In this document: piece by piece, positions 6,887 to 14,143 of the stretch
How positions within the stretch are numbered: position 1 is the stretch's first letter
Layout of the letters: every line of letters starts with the position of its first letter
Assembly: GCA_030616565.1 (NCBI GenBank)
Contig: JAUWXC010000003.1
Coordinates: 1 to 14,218 of the forward strand
DNA length: 14,218 nt
Origin: Methanocellales archaeon
GTDB taxonomy: Archaea > Halobacteriota > UBA148 > JAUWXC01
Direction: 5' to 3'
Position numbers and translations under genes: made by a program
The notes under the pieces: model-generated
The model's database searches: none
What the model saw: only the letters and a program-made list of their open reading frames with translations
Told to the model about the DNA's origin: nothing

Positions 6887-7711
6887 ATGAAGCGAGACGT
6901 AAAAACAGCCATCGGTAACGCTGCAGTGAAACTGGCAGAGAAGATTGGCGCCGCCGTGATCATCATCGTCGATGATAGGTTAGCGAAAAAAATCAAAACC
7001 GACATCCCGGTAATAGTCGCGTCTGTGGGGGAGGGTGCTGGCGAAATCAAGGACGACCTGGCCGTCAATCTGCTGTCTAGGGCATCAACTAGGCTCGATC
7101 AACTGAGGAGTGCTGTGACGGATGCATACCTCAAGGGCGATATCAGGGCAAGTGATGTAGTGGTGGGGGTTATCGGTGGCGAGCATACCGACACGATCAT
7201 GGTGTATGACGTTGGCGAAGCCCCCATAATCAGAAGCATAGATGAGGGCATTAGAATAAGTCCAAGGGTGATCAGAAACGTTCTGAGACTGGCACTGGAA
7301 CTGGGATATGAAGGGAGGGAGAGCAGAAAAATTGGTACTGCCTTCATCATCGGCGACTCAGACGAGGTGCTTAAGCGTTCTCACCAGATGGTTTTGAATC
7401 CATACGAAGGACACAAGAAGAAAGATAGAGATATAACAAATCCAGACAACTGGGAATCGATCAAAAATTTTGCACAGCTGGATGGTGTATTTGTCGTTGG
7501 AGAGGATGGGTATATCGTAGCAGCTGGAAGGTACATGGATATCGATGCAAGTGATATTAGTGTCAAAAAGGGACTGGGTGGAAGGCATGCAGCATCGGCA
7601 GCGATAAGCAGGGATACACAGGCAATCGCCATTACAATATCCCAAAGCGGCGGAGTTGTGCGAATTTACAAAGATGGGCTGCAAATCGCCGAGATGGCAC
7701 CCAGTATTTGA
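6887..7711 (+). CDS. dacZ: Diadenylate cyclase, DacZ-like (c-di-AMP synthase)
   Basis: 274-residue archaeal DAC-domain protein that by family condenses two ATP into cyclic di-AMP, a signal tied in other organisms to osmotic and ion homeostasis. Residues 1-125 are an archaeal N-terminal domain with long hydrophobic strands (AAVIIIVDD, VVVGVIGG); it looks soluble. The C-terminal DAC domain (about 148-270) has GTAFIIGDSDEV (150-161), LDGVFVVGEDG (198-208, the DGA motif read as DGV), GLGGRHAASAAI (229-240, RHR read as RHA) and ISQSGGVVRIYKDG (251-264). Two signature positions therefore deviate from bacterial DisA/CdaA, conservatively. ATG 6887 has no Shine-Dalgarno; ATG 6882 is out of frame. It is followed 88 nt later by metK on the same strand, which appears to have its own promoter. 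Confidence 0.87.
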   Translation: MKRDVKTAIGNAAVKLAEKIGAAVIIIVDDRLAKKIKTDIPVIVASVGEGAGEIKDDLAVNLLSRASTRLDQLRSAVTDAYLKGDIRASDVVVGVIGGEHTDTIMVYDVGEAPIIRSIDEGIRISPRVIRNVLRLALELGYEGRESRKIGTAFIIGDSDEVLKRSHQMVLNPYEGHKKKDRDITNPDNWESIKNFAQLDGVFVVGEDGYIVAAGRYMDIDASDISVKKGLGGRHAASAAISRDTQAIAITISQSGGVVRIYKDGLQIAEMAPSI

Positions 7712-7729
7712 TTCTTGAAATAGCGGGAG

Positions 7730-7740
7730 TTTGTAACAAA
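7730..7740. repeat. 11-bp perfect palindrome upstream of S-adenosylmethionine synthetase
   Basis: TTTGT-A-ACAAA is a perfect dyad 60 nt before the ATG and upstream of the tandem repeat. A related half (GTTACA, 7781-7786) lies on the other side of the TATA box. Possible operator; no known regulator is assigned. Confidence 0.45.
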
Positions 7741-7744
7741 TCGT

Positions 7745-7770
7745 ACCAGAAATTATTACCAGAAATCATT
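7745..7770 (+). repeat. Two tandem 13-bp repeats just upstream of the metK TATA box
   Basis: ACCAGAAATTATT (7745-7757) is followed without gap by ACCAGAAATCATT (7758-7770): 12 of 13 bases match. The second copy runs into the TATA box, where BRE or activator contacts would be expected. Confidence 0.7.
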
Positions 7771-7776
7771 ATAAGT
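7768..7776 (+). promoter_or_regulatory. TATA box of S-adenosylmethionine synthetase
   Basis: ATTATAAGT is centred about 28 nt before ATG 7800, the spacing expected for a leaderless archaeal transcript. No Shine-Dalgarno precedes the ATG. Confidence 0.6.
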
Positions 7777-7799
7777 ATGTGTTACATTCATTTAGTCGA

Positions 7800-8993
7800 A
7801 TGAAGCGAAATATCAGAGTAGAAAAAATCACACAGGTGCCAATCGAACAACAGAAAATCGAGTTGGTCGAGAGAAAAGGGATAGGGCATCCCGATTCAAT
7901 ATGCGATGGTGTGGCGGAAGCTGTAAGTCGGGCACTATCCAGAGAATATCTAAAGCGATTTGGCAGAATTTTACACCATAATACAGACCAGGTTGAGCTG
8001 GTCGGTGGCGAAGCGGCCCCAACTTTTGGCGGAGGAGAGGTCATAAAGCCAATGTATCTTTTGTTGAGCGGGAGAGCGACAACATACGTCGGTGATGAGA
8101 AGGTTCCTGTAGGGAGAATCGCCCTTGATGCAGCCAGAGAATATCTGGCAAAGAGTATAAAAAATCTGGAAATCTCGCACATGGTAATCGACCAGCGATT
8201 GGGGCAGGGTTCTGCAGACCTTGTAGACGTTTTTGAAAGAAGCGGGGTGCCAAAAGCTAACGATACATCCTTTGGCGTGGGTCATGCTCCTTTCTCAGAG
8301 CTGGAGCGAATTGTGTACGAGGTTGAGAGGGCGATAACGAACGATTTGAGCAAGAAACAGTCAGCCATTGGAGAGGATATAAAAGTGATGGGGTTGAGGG
8401 AGGGCGACGACATATACGTGACTGTCGCAAATGCCTTTGTCTCTAGGTATGTGGATGATCTCGAGCATTATATGGTGGTAAAAGAGATGCTGACGAAACA
8501 CGCTCAAGAGGTGGCTGAACAACACACCGAGAGAAAGGTGTTAGTAGCTGTAAATGCGGCGGATGACTACGAGCGGGGATGCGTATACCTAACCGTCACC
8601 GGCACCTCAGCCGAAATGGGTGATGACGGTTCTGTGGGCCGGGGAAATCGCTGTAATGGACTCATTACTCCCAACAGACCCATGAGCATGGAAGCTACTA
8701 GCGGCAAGAATCCGGTCAATCACATAGGCAAGATCTACAATCTATTGGCAAACCAAATAGCGCATGATATAGTGGGGGCGATTGACGGCATCGAAGAAGT
8801 ATACATACGTATTCTGTCCCAGATAGGACAGCCAACTGACAACCCAAGGGTCGCTAGTGCGCAGATCATACCTAAAAAAGGAGTCAATATGGGTGTAATC
8901 AAACCCAAAGCCGAGACCGTGATCGATGAGTGGCTATCGGATATTCCAAAAATCACCGAAATGGTTGTAAAGGGCGAGCTAATGACCTTTTAG
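7800..8993 (+). CDS. mat: S-adenosylmethionine synthetase, archaeal type
   Basis: Makes SAM from methionine and ATP, the methyl donor for enzymes such as aTrm56. 397 residues, the typical archaeal length; archaeal-type MATs have diverged far from bacterial MetK. Visible motifs: [20 protein letters not shown] (18-37), [10 protein letters not shown] (75-84), [14 protein letters not shown] (154-167 approx.), [10 protein letters not shown] and near the C-terminus [15 protein letters not shown]. The ATG at 7800 is chosen over an in-frame GTG at 7779, because archaeal homologues begin at M-(K/R)-x-I-x-V and the TATA box would place transcription start at about 7797. The last 15 bp overlap the 3' end of the convergent DUF460 gene. 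Confidence 0.95.
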   Translation: MKRNIRVEKITQVPIEQQKIELVERKGIGHPDSICDGVAEAVSRALSREYLKRFGRILHHNTDQVELVGGEAAPTFGGGEVIKPMYLLLSGRATTYVGDEKVPVGRIALDAAREYLAKSIKNLEISHMVIDQRLGQGSADLVDVFERSGVPKANDTSFGVGHAPFSELERIVYEVERAITNDLSKKQSAIGEDIKVMGLREGDDIYVTVANAFVSRYVDDLEHYMVVKEMLTKHAQEVAEQHTERKVLVAVNAADDYERGCVYLTVTGTSAEMGDDGSVGRGNRCNGLITPNRPMSMEATSGKNPVNHIGKIYNLLANQIAHDIVGAIDGIEEVYIRILSQIGQPTDNPRVASAQIIPKKGVNMGVIKPKAETVIDEWLSDIPKITEMVVKGELMTF

Positions 8994-10217
8994 CCTTCTA
9001 CTCTTGTACTCTTTGATAATGGACTCTAAAAACTCGACCTTCTTTCTGAATTTTGTCTTCTCGCTGCGCTCTTTCCATCGGACGATCGCTTTATCTAAGG
9101 TGCTTGGGTCAATAGCTACTAAGTCGTCAACTCTATGAATTGAAATTTCTTCAGTCGTGAAAACTGGGATATCGCTCGCGAGAAATCGCTCCATGGCGGA
9201 ATGAGACATCTCATTCTGAATGATGACAGCCTTTATGCCCTTGTCCCCTATCATTTTGGCTGTAACACTTCCACCGCCACTGGCATCTTCTAAAAAAATC
9301 ACATCTCCTTTTTTCAACCCATATTTTGCGTCTGCCTCTAAAATGGAGTCCTTGGTAAAGGTGTGTATGACTTTTACAGGCTTGGCATGGGGCGTCTCCA
9401 GCGTTCTAATGCCTTTCAATTGATCGATTTGGCGAGACAAACGGGATATTTTATTCTGCAACTCCTTCACTTTTTCCTTTAGTTGCTTGACTCTCTCGTT
9501 GCGTGCCCTGATTTCTTTCGTCTTCATCAACTTTCTTAGCTCTCTCAGCGTTATCCTGTCTATCTTGTTTGTTAATAGTTTAATCTCCTCGTCTCTTGCG
9601 GATAACTTAGATTGCAACTCGTCGACATAGGCTCTTAGCCTGTTGATCTGGCCTTTTTGACGATGTATAGTCTCTTGTAACGTTTGTACTCGTTCGTCTA
9701 CTTCCTTCGTTTCTTTGACTTCCTCCGCCATCTTCTCAGGAACCGCAGATAACTGGGTGATGCCAGAGTCCACCGAGATGCCTTGAATTACCAGTGCTTT
9801 GACCTCATCCGGTTCAATACCCGCAGGTGTTTTCTTTTCAATTTGAGCAAACTTGTTTTTGCAGTCCTTGAATGCCATACGTGCAGCAGCTAATGCATCC
9901 CGTTCATGGTCGTTGGAACACTCAAAAGGCTTTGTCAAAGCGATTTTTTCGTCGGTGGATAGTGACTTTCTTGGGGAAAACAGGGCTGCATGAAATGCTC
10001 TTTTAACCCTCTCTACCATGGCTGGCGGTGGAGTCACATCTGTGGCTATGATCAGCGGGCGTCCATGTGCGGCTATGTGCTCTACTATACTCGAGGTTGA
10101 AATTGATCTGGAGCTGGATAGGCCTAGCAATTTACCCTTCAAGTCGAGTATTGCGACCGCTGTGGTCGTGCCAGGGTCTACGCCAACGATGAGATATTTC
10201 CTCTTTCTGGACCGCAT
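8979..10217 (-). CDS. DUF460 family protein: RNase H/RuvC-like domain plus coiled coil, short form
   Basis: 412-residue protein of the archaeal DUF460 family, function unknown. Residues about 8-120 form an RNase H-like (RuvC-like) fold with candidate catalytic acids D14 ([10 protein letters not shown]), D60 (IATDVTPPP) and D107 ([14 protein letters not shown]), the pattern expected of an active nuclease-type site. A long, charged coiled coil follows (about 160-275), then a C-terminal domain (285-412) with [13 protein letters not shown] and [13 protein letters not shown]. From memory, family members are often over 600 residues, so this is a compact version. ATG 10217 is preferred over TTG 10229, which the promoter spacing does not favour. 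It overlaps mat by 15 bp at the 3' end and is divergent from the tRNA thiolation gene. Confidence 0.78.
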   Translation of the reverse strand: MRSRKRKYLIVGVDPGTTTAVAILDLKGKLLGLSSSRSISTSSIVEHIAAHGRPLIIATDVTPPPAMVERVKRAFHAALFSPRKSLSTDEKIALTKPFECSNDHERDALAAARMAFKDCKNKFAQIEKKTPAGIEPDEVKALVIQGISVDSGITQLSAVPEKMAEEVKETKEVDERVQTLQETIHRQKGQINRLRAYVDELQSKLSARDEEIKLLTNKIDRITLRELRKLMKTKEIRARNERVKQLKEKVKELQNKISRLSRQIDQLKGIRTLETPHAKPVKVIHTFTKDSILEADAKYGLKKGDVIFLEDASGGGSVTAKMIGDKGIKAVIIQNEMSHSAMERFLASDIPVFTTEEISIHRVDDLVAIDPSTLDKAIVRWKERSEKTKFRKKVEFLESIIKEYKSRRLKGH

Positions 10218-10231
10218 GACTCGCTCCAAAT

Positions 10232-10256
10232 CAATTATAACGTATCATGATAAAGA
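10232..10256. promoter_or_regulatory. Divergent promoter region between DUF460 and TtuA/NcsA genes
   Basis: On the plus strand AATTATAACG (10233-10242) is centred about 28 nt before ATG 10266, fitting a leaderless start. On the minus strand CTTTATCATG (about 10247-10256) lies 34-35 nt from ATG 10217. Neither gene has a Shine-Dalgarno. Confidence 0.45.
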
Positions 10257-10265
10257 TAGCTTTTG

Positions 10266-11210
10266 ATGGAGACGAAATGCGATAAGTGCAATCGCCAGTC
10301 AATCCTCTATCAAAGGTATTCTGGCATGCATCTTTGTGATGCGCACCTCCAAGAGGATGTCGAGCGCAAGATCAAGAGGAGCATGCGGAAATACAAGATG
10401 GTAGGAAGAGATGACGTCATTGCGGTTGCGCTGAGTGGAGGGAAGGACAGCATGGTTGCGCTGCACGTGTTGAACTCGCTATTTGGCAATCGTCCAGACG
10501 TCTCGATAATGGCGATATCGATTGACGAGGGGATAAGGGGATACCGCAAGAAGACGATCAAGGCAGCGAAATCCTTATGTAAAAAGCTTGGCGTGCCACA
10601 CACCATAGTTTCATTTGATGAGAGTTTCGGATGGACACTGGACCAAATAGTGAAGGTGAGAAAGGACAAGTTCCCGTGCAGTTTTTGCTCCGTGCTCAAA
10701 AGAGCTCTTCTAAATAGGACCGCCCAGGCGTTAGGTGCCACCAAAGTGGTGACAGGGCACAATCTGGATGACGAGGCCCAATCAGTATTGATGAACGTCT
10801 TGCGGGGGGACGTGGACAGACTGGTTAGATTAGTTCCCATGAGCGTCAGACCCGGGTTGGTGCCCAGGATTAAGCCGCTGAGAAATGTTCCAGAGGCAGA
10901 GATTGCTTTATATGCGCGGACTGAGAATCTGCCTGTGGATTTTACTGAGTGTCTATACAAGGGTTTGTCCCTCAGGGGGGAAGTAGAGTGCATATTAACC
11001 GATTTTGAGGACAAGCATCCTGGTACTATGTATGCAATAATGGGTGGCTTTTATAAAATGTTGGATTTACTGAAGAAAGGATGGACACAAGTCGATCTGC
11101 AGCAGTGCAGCGTATGTGGAGAGCCCACATTCGCTAAAACATGTCAAGCATGTAAGCTATTAAGAGAGTTAAAAAATAAAAAGGAAAAAAGAGAGCGCTC
11201 TATCGAATGA
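10266..11210 (+). CDS. tRNA 2-thiolation enzyme of the TtuA/Ncs6 family
   Basis: 314-residue ATP-pyrophosphatase that activates tRNA uridine for sulphur transfer (2-thiouridine at position 34 or 54, depending on subfamily). Domains in order: N-terminal zinc finger C5-x2-C8 and C24-x2-H27; PP-loop ALSGGKDS (55-62); FPCSFC with C138 and C141; GHNLDDEAQ (164-172); C229 (TECLYKG); C-terminal zinc ribbon C281-x2-C284 and C293-x2-C296. C138, C141 and C229 match the three cysteines that hold the [4Fe-4S] cluster in Thermus TtuA. Whether it modifies U34 (NcsA) or U54 (TtuA) cannot be told from this sequence, so no symbol is given. ATG 10266 is used; TTG 10263 is directly upstream. The tail is highly basic. 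Its last 11 bp overlap the 3' end of convergent ftsZ. Confidence 0.9.
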   Translation: METKCDKCNRQSILYQRYSGMHLCDAHLQEDVERKIKRSMRKYKMVGRDDVIAVALSGGKDSMVALHVLNSLFGNRPDVSIMAISIDEGIRGYRKKTIKAAKSLCKKLGVPHTIVSFDESFGWTLDQIVKVRKDKFPCSFCSVLKRALLNRTAQALGATKVVTGHNLDDEAQSVLMNVLRGDVDRLVRLVPMSVRPGLVPRIKPLRNVPEAEIALYARTENLPVDFTECLYKGLSLRGEVECILTDFEDKHPGTMYAIMGGFYKMLDLLKKGWTQVDLQQCSVCGEPTFAKTCQACKLLRELKNKKEKRERSIE

Positions 11211-12288
11211 TATCGATGAGCTGTCTCTCTTGTACGTCAGGCTCTCCATGCATGTTCAGCATTCTCGTTGGTCCAAGTACCTGTGCCGATTGCACGCCTG
11301 TCATAATGGCCATCACTCTGACCTTGCCCTCAAAGTCAGGGTTAATTCGCGAGCCCCAGATCACATTTGCACGTGGGTCAAGTTCGTACGTGATTTGCTG
11401 TGCGATGTTTTCCGCATCACTCAACGTCAGGTCAGGTCCACCAGTTATGTGAATCAGTGCGCCAGCCGCTCCCCTGTAATCGACATCCAGCAATGGGTGA
11501 CTCAATGCCGCCCGCACGACACCTTCAGATTTATCCTGTCCCTTTGTCTCGCCAACCAGCATGACCGCGACTCCGCCACAACTCATGACCGTCTTGATGT
11601 CAGCGAAATCCAGGTTAATCAACGATGGTTGAGTGATCGTTTCGGATATACCCTTAACAGTTTCGGCAATCAGTTGGTCCATCACTGAGAATGCCTGTTC
11701 TATCGGAAGGTTTGGCACATATTCTAAAAGCCTGTTGTTATCCAGAACTATCACGGTATCTACCGCATCCCTTAGGTCTTCTAACCCCTCCTCGGCTAGA
11801 ACCATCCTAGCTCGTTCTACCCTGAACGGGGTTGATACCATTCCAACGACAATGGCGCCTTGCTTTCTAGCGACTTCTGCAACTACTGGCGCTGCACCGG
11901 TTCCAGTTCCTCCGCCCATGCCCGCGGTGAGAAATACTAAATCCGTATCTCTCAATAGGTCTTCCAGCGTCCCCCTTGCGAGTTCAGCCGCTCGCTTTCC
12001 GACATCTGGGTCGCCGCCAGCACCAAGTCCCTTGGTAAGCGACTTGCCTACTAAAACCTTTTTGTCTGCCTTAATGGCATCTAGGTGTTGTTTATCGGTG
12101 TTTAGGGCCATCGTTTCTGCACCCTCGACACCCATGCTGAACAATCTGTTAACTGTGTTGTTTCCTGCTCCGCCGCATCCCATGATCACTATTCGTGGTT
12201 GTCCAAATTCCTCAAAATCCTCGATGTCTTCAGTTTGCACTCGCTCTTTTTCAGCGTATTTTAACGCTTCTTCTATAATAGATTGCAT
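11200..12288 (-). CDS. ftsZ: Cell division GTPase FtsZ
   Basis: Tubulin-like GTPase that polymerises at the division site. Numbering from ATG 12288 (362 residues): nucleotide-binding GCGGAGNNT (37-45), tubulin signature GGGTGTG (125-131), and the T7 catalytic loop NLDFAD (225-230) that hydrolyses GTP across the subunit interface. The C-terminal tail ends ERQLIDIIR, possibly an interaction peptide. ATG 12288 is preferred over ATG 12294, because GAGGGG lies 6 nt before it and touches the earlier ATG. It is 22 nt downstream of the cdrS-like gene and probably co-transcribed. In haloarchaea CdrS is linked to ftsZ2, but I cannot assign FtsZ1 versus FtsZ2 from this sequence alone. Confidence 0.96.
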   Translation of the reverse strand: MQSIIEEALKYAEKERVQTEDIEDFEEFGQPRIVIMGCGGAGNNTVNRLFSMGVEGAETMALNTDKQHLDAIKADKKVLVGKSLTKGLGAGGDPDVGKRAAELARGTLEDLLRDTDLVFLTAGMGGGTGTGAAPVVAEVARKQGAIVVGMVSTPFRVERARMVLAEEGLEDLRDAVDTVIVLDNNRLLEYVPNLPIEQAFSVMDQLIAETVKGISETITQPSLINLDFADIKTVMSCGGVAVMLVGETKGQDKSEGVVRAALSHPLLDVDYRGAAGALIHITGGPDLTLSDAENIAQQITYELDPRANVIWGSRINPDFEGKVRVMAIMTGVQSAQVLGPTRMLNMHGEPDVQERQLIDIIR

Positions 12289-12310
12289 CCCCATCCCCTC
12301 TTTTTGTGTT

Positions 12311-12487
12311 TTATGCTAATGCAGATATTTTCTCCATTTTATCTAGGAGTTTGTCACTCCTATCATCTACTAAATTTCTAACAGCCGCCCTGATTGCTTC
12401 ACTCTTGGACGGAAACTCTCCTACATCGACCATTAAGTCGATCATCTTTATTTGTTGTTTCGGGAGCCTGATTGTTATGCGTTCCAT
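12311..12487 (-). CDS. cdrS: CdrS-like ribbon-helix-helix transcriptional regulator
   Basis: 58-residue CopG/MetJ-type DNA-binding protein. The N-terminal strand ERITIRLP would form the intersubunit beta ribbon; helix A (about 9-22) and helix [15 protein letters not shown] (27-40), complete the fold, followed by a charged C-terminal helix. The haloarchaeal CdrS protein has the same size and pattern, sits upstream of ftsZ2, and is reported to regulate cell division genes. ATG 12487 is chosen over ATG 12532, since the extra 15 residues are not RHH-like and lie across the proposed transcription start. GGTGG lies close upstream of the ATG. Dimeric DNA binding and autoregulation of cdrS-ftsZ are inference; see the dyad at 12553-12573. 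Confidence 0.85.
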   Translation of the reverse strand: MERITIRLPKQQIKMIDLMVDVGEFPSKSEAIRAAVRNLVDDRSDKLLDKMEKISALA

Positions 12488-12536
12488 ACACTCCCACCTT
12501 GTATGACGATTGTCCGACAAAAAATTGAACATAATG

Positions 12537-12546
12537 TTATATAAGG
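12537..12546 (-). promoter_or_regulatory. TATA box for cdrS-ftsZ
   Basis: CCTTATATAA on the minus strand (core TTATATAA, 12537-12544, itself palindromic). Transcription start is expected near 12515, giving a leader of about 28 nt that contains the Shine-Dalgarno GGTGG before ATG 12487. Unlike most first genes in the window, this one has a leader. Confidence 0.6.
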
Positions 12547-12552
12547 TTATGG

Positions 12553-12573
12553 ATTCTTATACCATATATGAAT
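12553..12573. promoter_or_regulatory. Imperfect 21-bp dyad just upstream of the cdrS TATA box
   Basis: ATTCTTATA-CCA-TATATGAAT: arms match at 8 of 9 positions. It lies 6 nt upstream of the TATA box (minus-strand sense), a place where a repressor or activator could act. A perfect palindrome, AGTAGCTACT (12601-12610), lies further upstream. Autoregulation by CdrS is a guess. Confidence 0.45.
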
Positions 12574-12643
12574 ACAATATTGGTAACAAATCTGGTCAAC
12601 AGTAGCTACTTCTGTTAAAAGTTGTAATTAAAGATAGAAATAT

Positions 12644-13552
12644 ATGAAAATAGACCTGGTTGCCTTTGACTCATTTGGTATTAAAAGCATGTGCACAAGA
12701 GTGGAGACTAAAGACATCACGGTAACCATTGATCCTGGTATAGCAGTCGAAACGGGTTCGTTTCCATTGCCGGACGATGAAAAAATTCGTTTAATCATAG
12801 AATATGAAGAGGCAATAAGAAAGAGCTGTGAAATCTCCGATGTCATAGTAATCACACATTATCATTACGACCACCACATGCCGGTAGCAGATGAGAAGAT
12901 GTACGGAGATAAGATTCTCTTGATCAAGGACCCTTTGCGCTATATCAACAAATCACAAAGATGGCGTGCGAGTGAGTTTTTGGACCTCGTCGAAGGAATG
13001 GCAAAAGAGATCAAAATAGCAGATAGACAGAGCATTAAGTTTGGGGACACCAAGCTGGATTTTTCGAGACCGCTGTGGCACGGTGTCGAAAACTCCAAGC
13101 TGGGTTATGTGCTCATGCTTGCGATAGAAGAGGAGGAAAAAATGCTCTTTTCATCAGACATAAGCGGACCGATAATAGAAGAGTATGCCAGCATGATCAT
13201 CGAGGAGAAGCCGGATATATTAATTTTGGATGGACCCCCTACCTATATCCTGGGATATATAATGTCCTATAAAAACCTAGCCAGAGCCATCTCAAACATT
13301 GAGAAAATCGTTGGGAAAATCGATGGAAAGGTGATCCTCGACCACCATCTGATGAGGGACTACAGGTACAGGGACCTTTTAAAAATCGTCTACGATAAAG
13401 TAGCCGAGCTTGAAAAAGAGGTTTTGTCGGCCGCAGAGGCCAAAGGCGAGGCGCCCATGGTGCTAAAGGGCGTCAAAAAATATGGAACAACCAAATGGGA
13501 GAGCTGGAACCCCATAACCAGAGAAAAACTTAAGAAAATGTTAGAACGTTAG
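12644..13552 (+). CDS. UPF0282 family metallo-beta-lactamase-fold hydrolase
   Basis: 302-residue metallo-hydrolase. The signature THYHYDHHMP (71-80) supplies H72, H74, D76, H77 and H78 for metal binding. Further acidic/histidine positions are DISGPI and DHH (residues about 229-231). IDPGIAVETGSFPLPDDEK (30-47) is a UPF0282-like region. No signal peptide, so cytosolic. Substrate unknown for the family as far as I recall. ATG 12644 follows a 156-nt intergenic region shared divergently with cdrS. Its promoter is not clear: no strong TATA sits about 26 nt upstream, although GTTAAAAG at 12614-12621 is a candidate. The following small membrane-protein gene has its own TATA box. Confidence 0.85.
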   Translation: MKIDLVAFDSFGIKSMCTRVETKDITVTIDPGIAVETGSFPLPDDEKIRLIIEYEEAIRKSCEISDVIVITHYHYDHHMPVADEKMYGDKILLIKDPLRYINKSQRWRASEFLDLVEGMAKEIKIADRQSIKFGDTKLDFSRPLWHGVENSKLGYVLMLAIEEEEKMLFSSDISGPIIEEYASMIIEEKPDILILDGPPTYILGYIMSYKNLARAISNIEKIVGKIDGKVILDHHLMRDYRYRDLLKIVYDKVAELEKEVLSAAEAKGEAPMVLKGVKKYGTTKWESWNPITREKLKKMLER

Positions 13553-13563
13553 CCCAAAGAGGA

Positions 13564-13575
13564 TATTTTATATAT
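13564..13575 (+). promoter_or_regulatory. TATA box for the small membrane protein
   Basis: ATTTTATATATG (centre about 13570) predicts a start near 13596. That favours ATG 13612, with GGAG (13600-13603) 8 nt upstream, over ATG 13591. Confidence 0.5.
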
Positions 13576-13611
13576 GACTACTTATTTAAGATGATACTAG
13601 GAGCAGGGGAT

Positions 13612-13947
13612 ATGTTGACTTATACTACGCTGTGTGCGTTAACACACATTTGCTTAGCTATTATCCTCCTTGGGATGATGATGGGCTTGTATAAAGCACT
13701 GGCCCAGATGAGCATAGAGGTGTTTAGTGCGAGAGTTTTTTTGAACCGCCACCTTATAAAAAGAACATGGATTGGAATTTTTATCATCATAACCATGTTG
13801 ATCGCATTTCAATCTATCAGATTCTATGGTCACTATACCGCATCAGATGTAGATCTCATAGGTGATGCCATAATGTTTGGGGGCGCGGTTCTTTCCATAT
13901 TGTTAATAACGATGTGGCGTAAGACGTTGCTGTTATCACAAAAATAA
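13612..13947 (+). CDS. Small membrane protein with three predicted transmembrane segments
   Basis: Not recognised. 111 residues (118 if the start is ATG 13591). Hydrophobic spans at about 4-26 (TLCALTHICLAIILLGMMMG), 53-69 (WIGIFIIITMLIAF) and 79-98 (IGDAIMFGGAVLSILLITM), with positively charged loops (RHLIKRTW, WRKTLLLSQK), suggesting an integral membrane protein. No conserved catalytic motif. It lies between UPF0282 and a convergent tRNA gene, its stop codon 5 nt from the tRNA-Asp 3' end. It probably has its own promoter, so a functional link to UPF0282 is not implied. Confidence 0.55.
   Translation: MLTYTTLCALTHICLAIILLGMMMGLYKALAQMSIEVFSARVFLNRHLIKRTWIGIFIIITMLIAFQSIRFYGHYTASDVDLIGDAIMFGGAVLSILLITMWRKTLLLSQK
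13940..13944 (-). terminator. T-run downstream of tRNA-Asp
   Basis: A run of five T on the minus strand begins 9 nt after the tRNA 3' end. Archaeal RNA polymerase often stops at such tracts. It lies within the end of the membrane-protein gene. Confidence 0.35.
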
Positions 13948-13952
13948 GTGAA

Positions 13953-14116
13953 CGCCCAGGTCGGGATTTGAACCCGAGTCGAAGCCTTTCTGCAACCTTT
14001 TGATCAAACCTTCCCTTCTGCTTTCGCAGAAGGAAGGTGTTTCTGTGAAACAGAAACCCCTTTTTTTTCAAAAGTTTGCGACAGGGCTTCATGATAGGCC
14101 ACTACACCACCCGGGC
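13953..14116 (-). tRNA. tRNA-Asp (GTC anticodon) with a 91-nt intron
   Basis: Exon 1 is 14079-14116 (38 nt), exon 2 is 13953-13987 (35 nt), for a 73-nt mature tRNA. The acceptor stem GCCCGGG pairs with CCTGGGC (one G-T), with discriminator G73. The anticodon stem AAGCC pairs with GGCTT; the loop is CTGTCG-A with anticodon GTC at 34-36. T arm TCGGG-TTCAAAT-CCCGA. CCA is not encoded. The intron lies at the canonical 37/38 position. Confidence 0.93.
13988..14078 (-). other. Bulge-helix-bulge intron of tRNA-Asp
   Basis: 91 nt. The splice motif is clear: anticodon stem, a 3-nt bulge AAA (cut before A38), a central 4-bp helix CTGT/GCAG, and a 3-nt bulge CGC (cut after G37). The intron has a long hairpin with ACCTTC/GAAGGT and CTTCTGC/GCAGAAG arms, with a single bulged base (14008-14038, GAAA-type tetraloop on the minus strand), and a 7-bp hairpin at 14039-14057. 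The canonical archaeal tRNA-splicing endonuclease should recognise it. Confidence 0.88.
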
Positions 14117-14143
14117 AAAGTCGTTCTCCGGATTGAGGACTGA

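Noticed and set aside
10310..11014. 234-codon open frame on the minus strand
   Set aside because: Antisense shadow of the tRNA thiolation gene.
11633..12319. 228-codon open frame on the plus strand
   Set aside because: Antisense shadow of ftsZ; no promoter or family match.
12488..12532. ATG 12532 as start of the cdrS-like gene
   Set aside because: It extends the protein by 15 residues unlike any RHH protein and lies at or above the expected transcription start; ATG 12487 has a Shine-Dalgarno.
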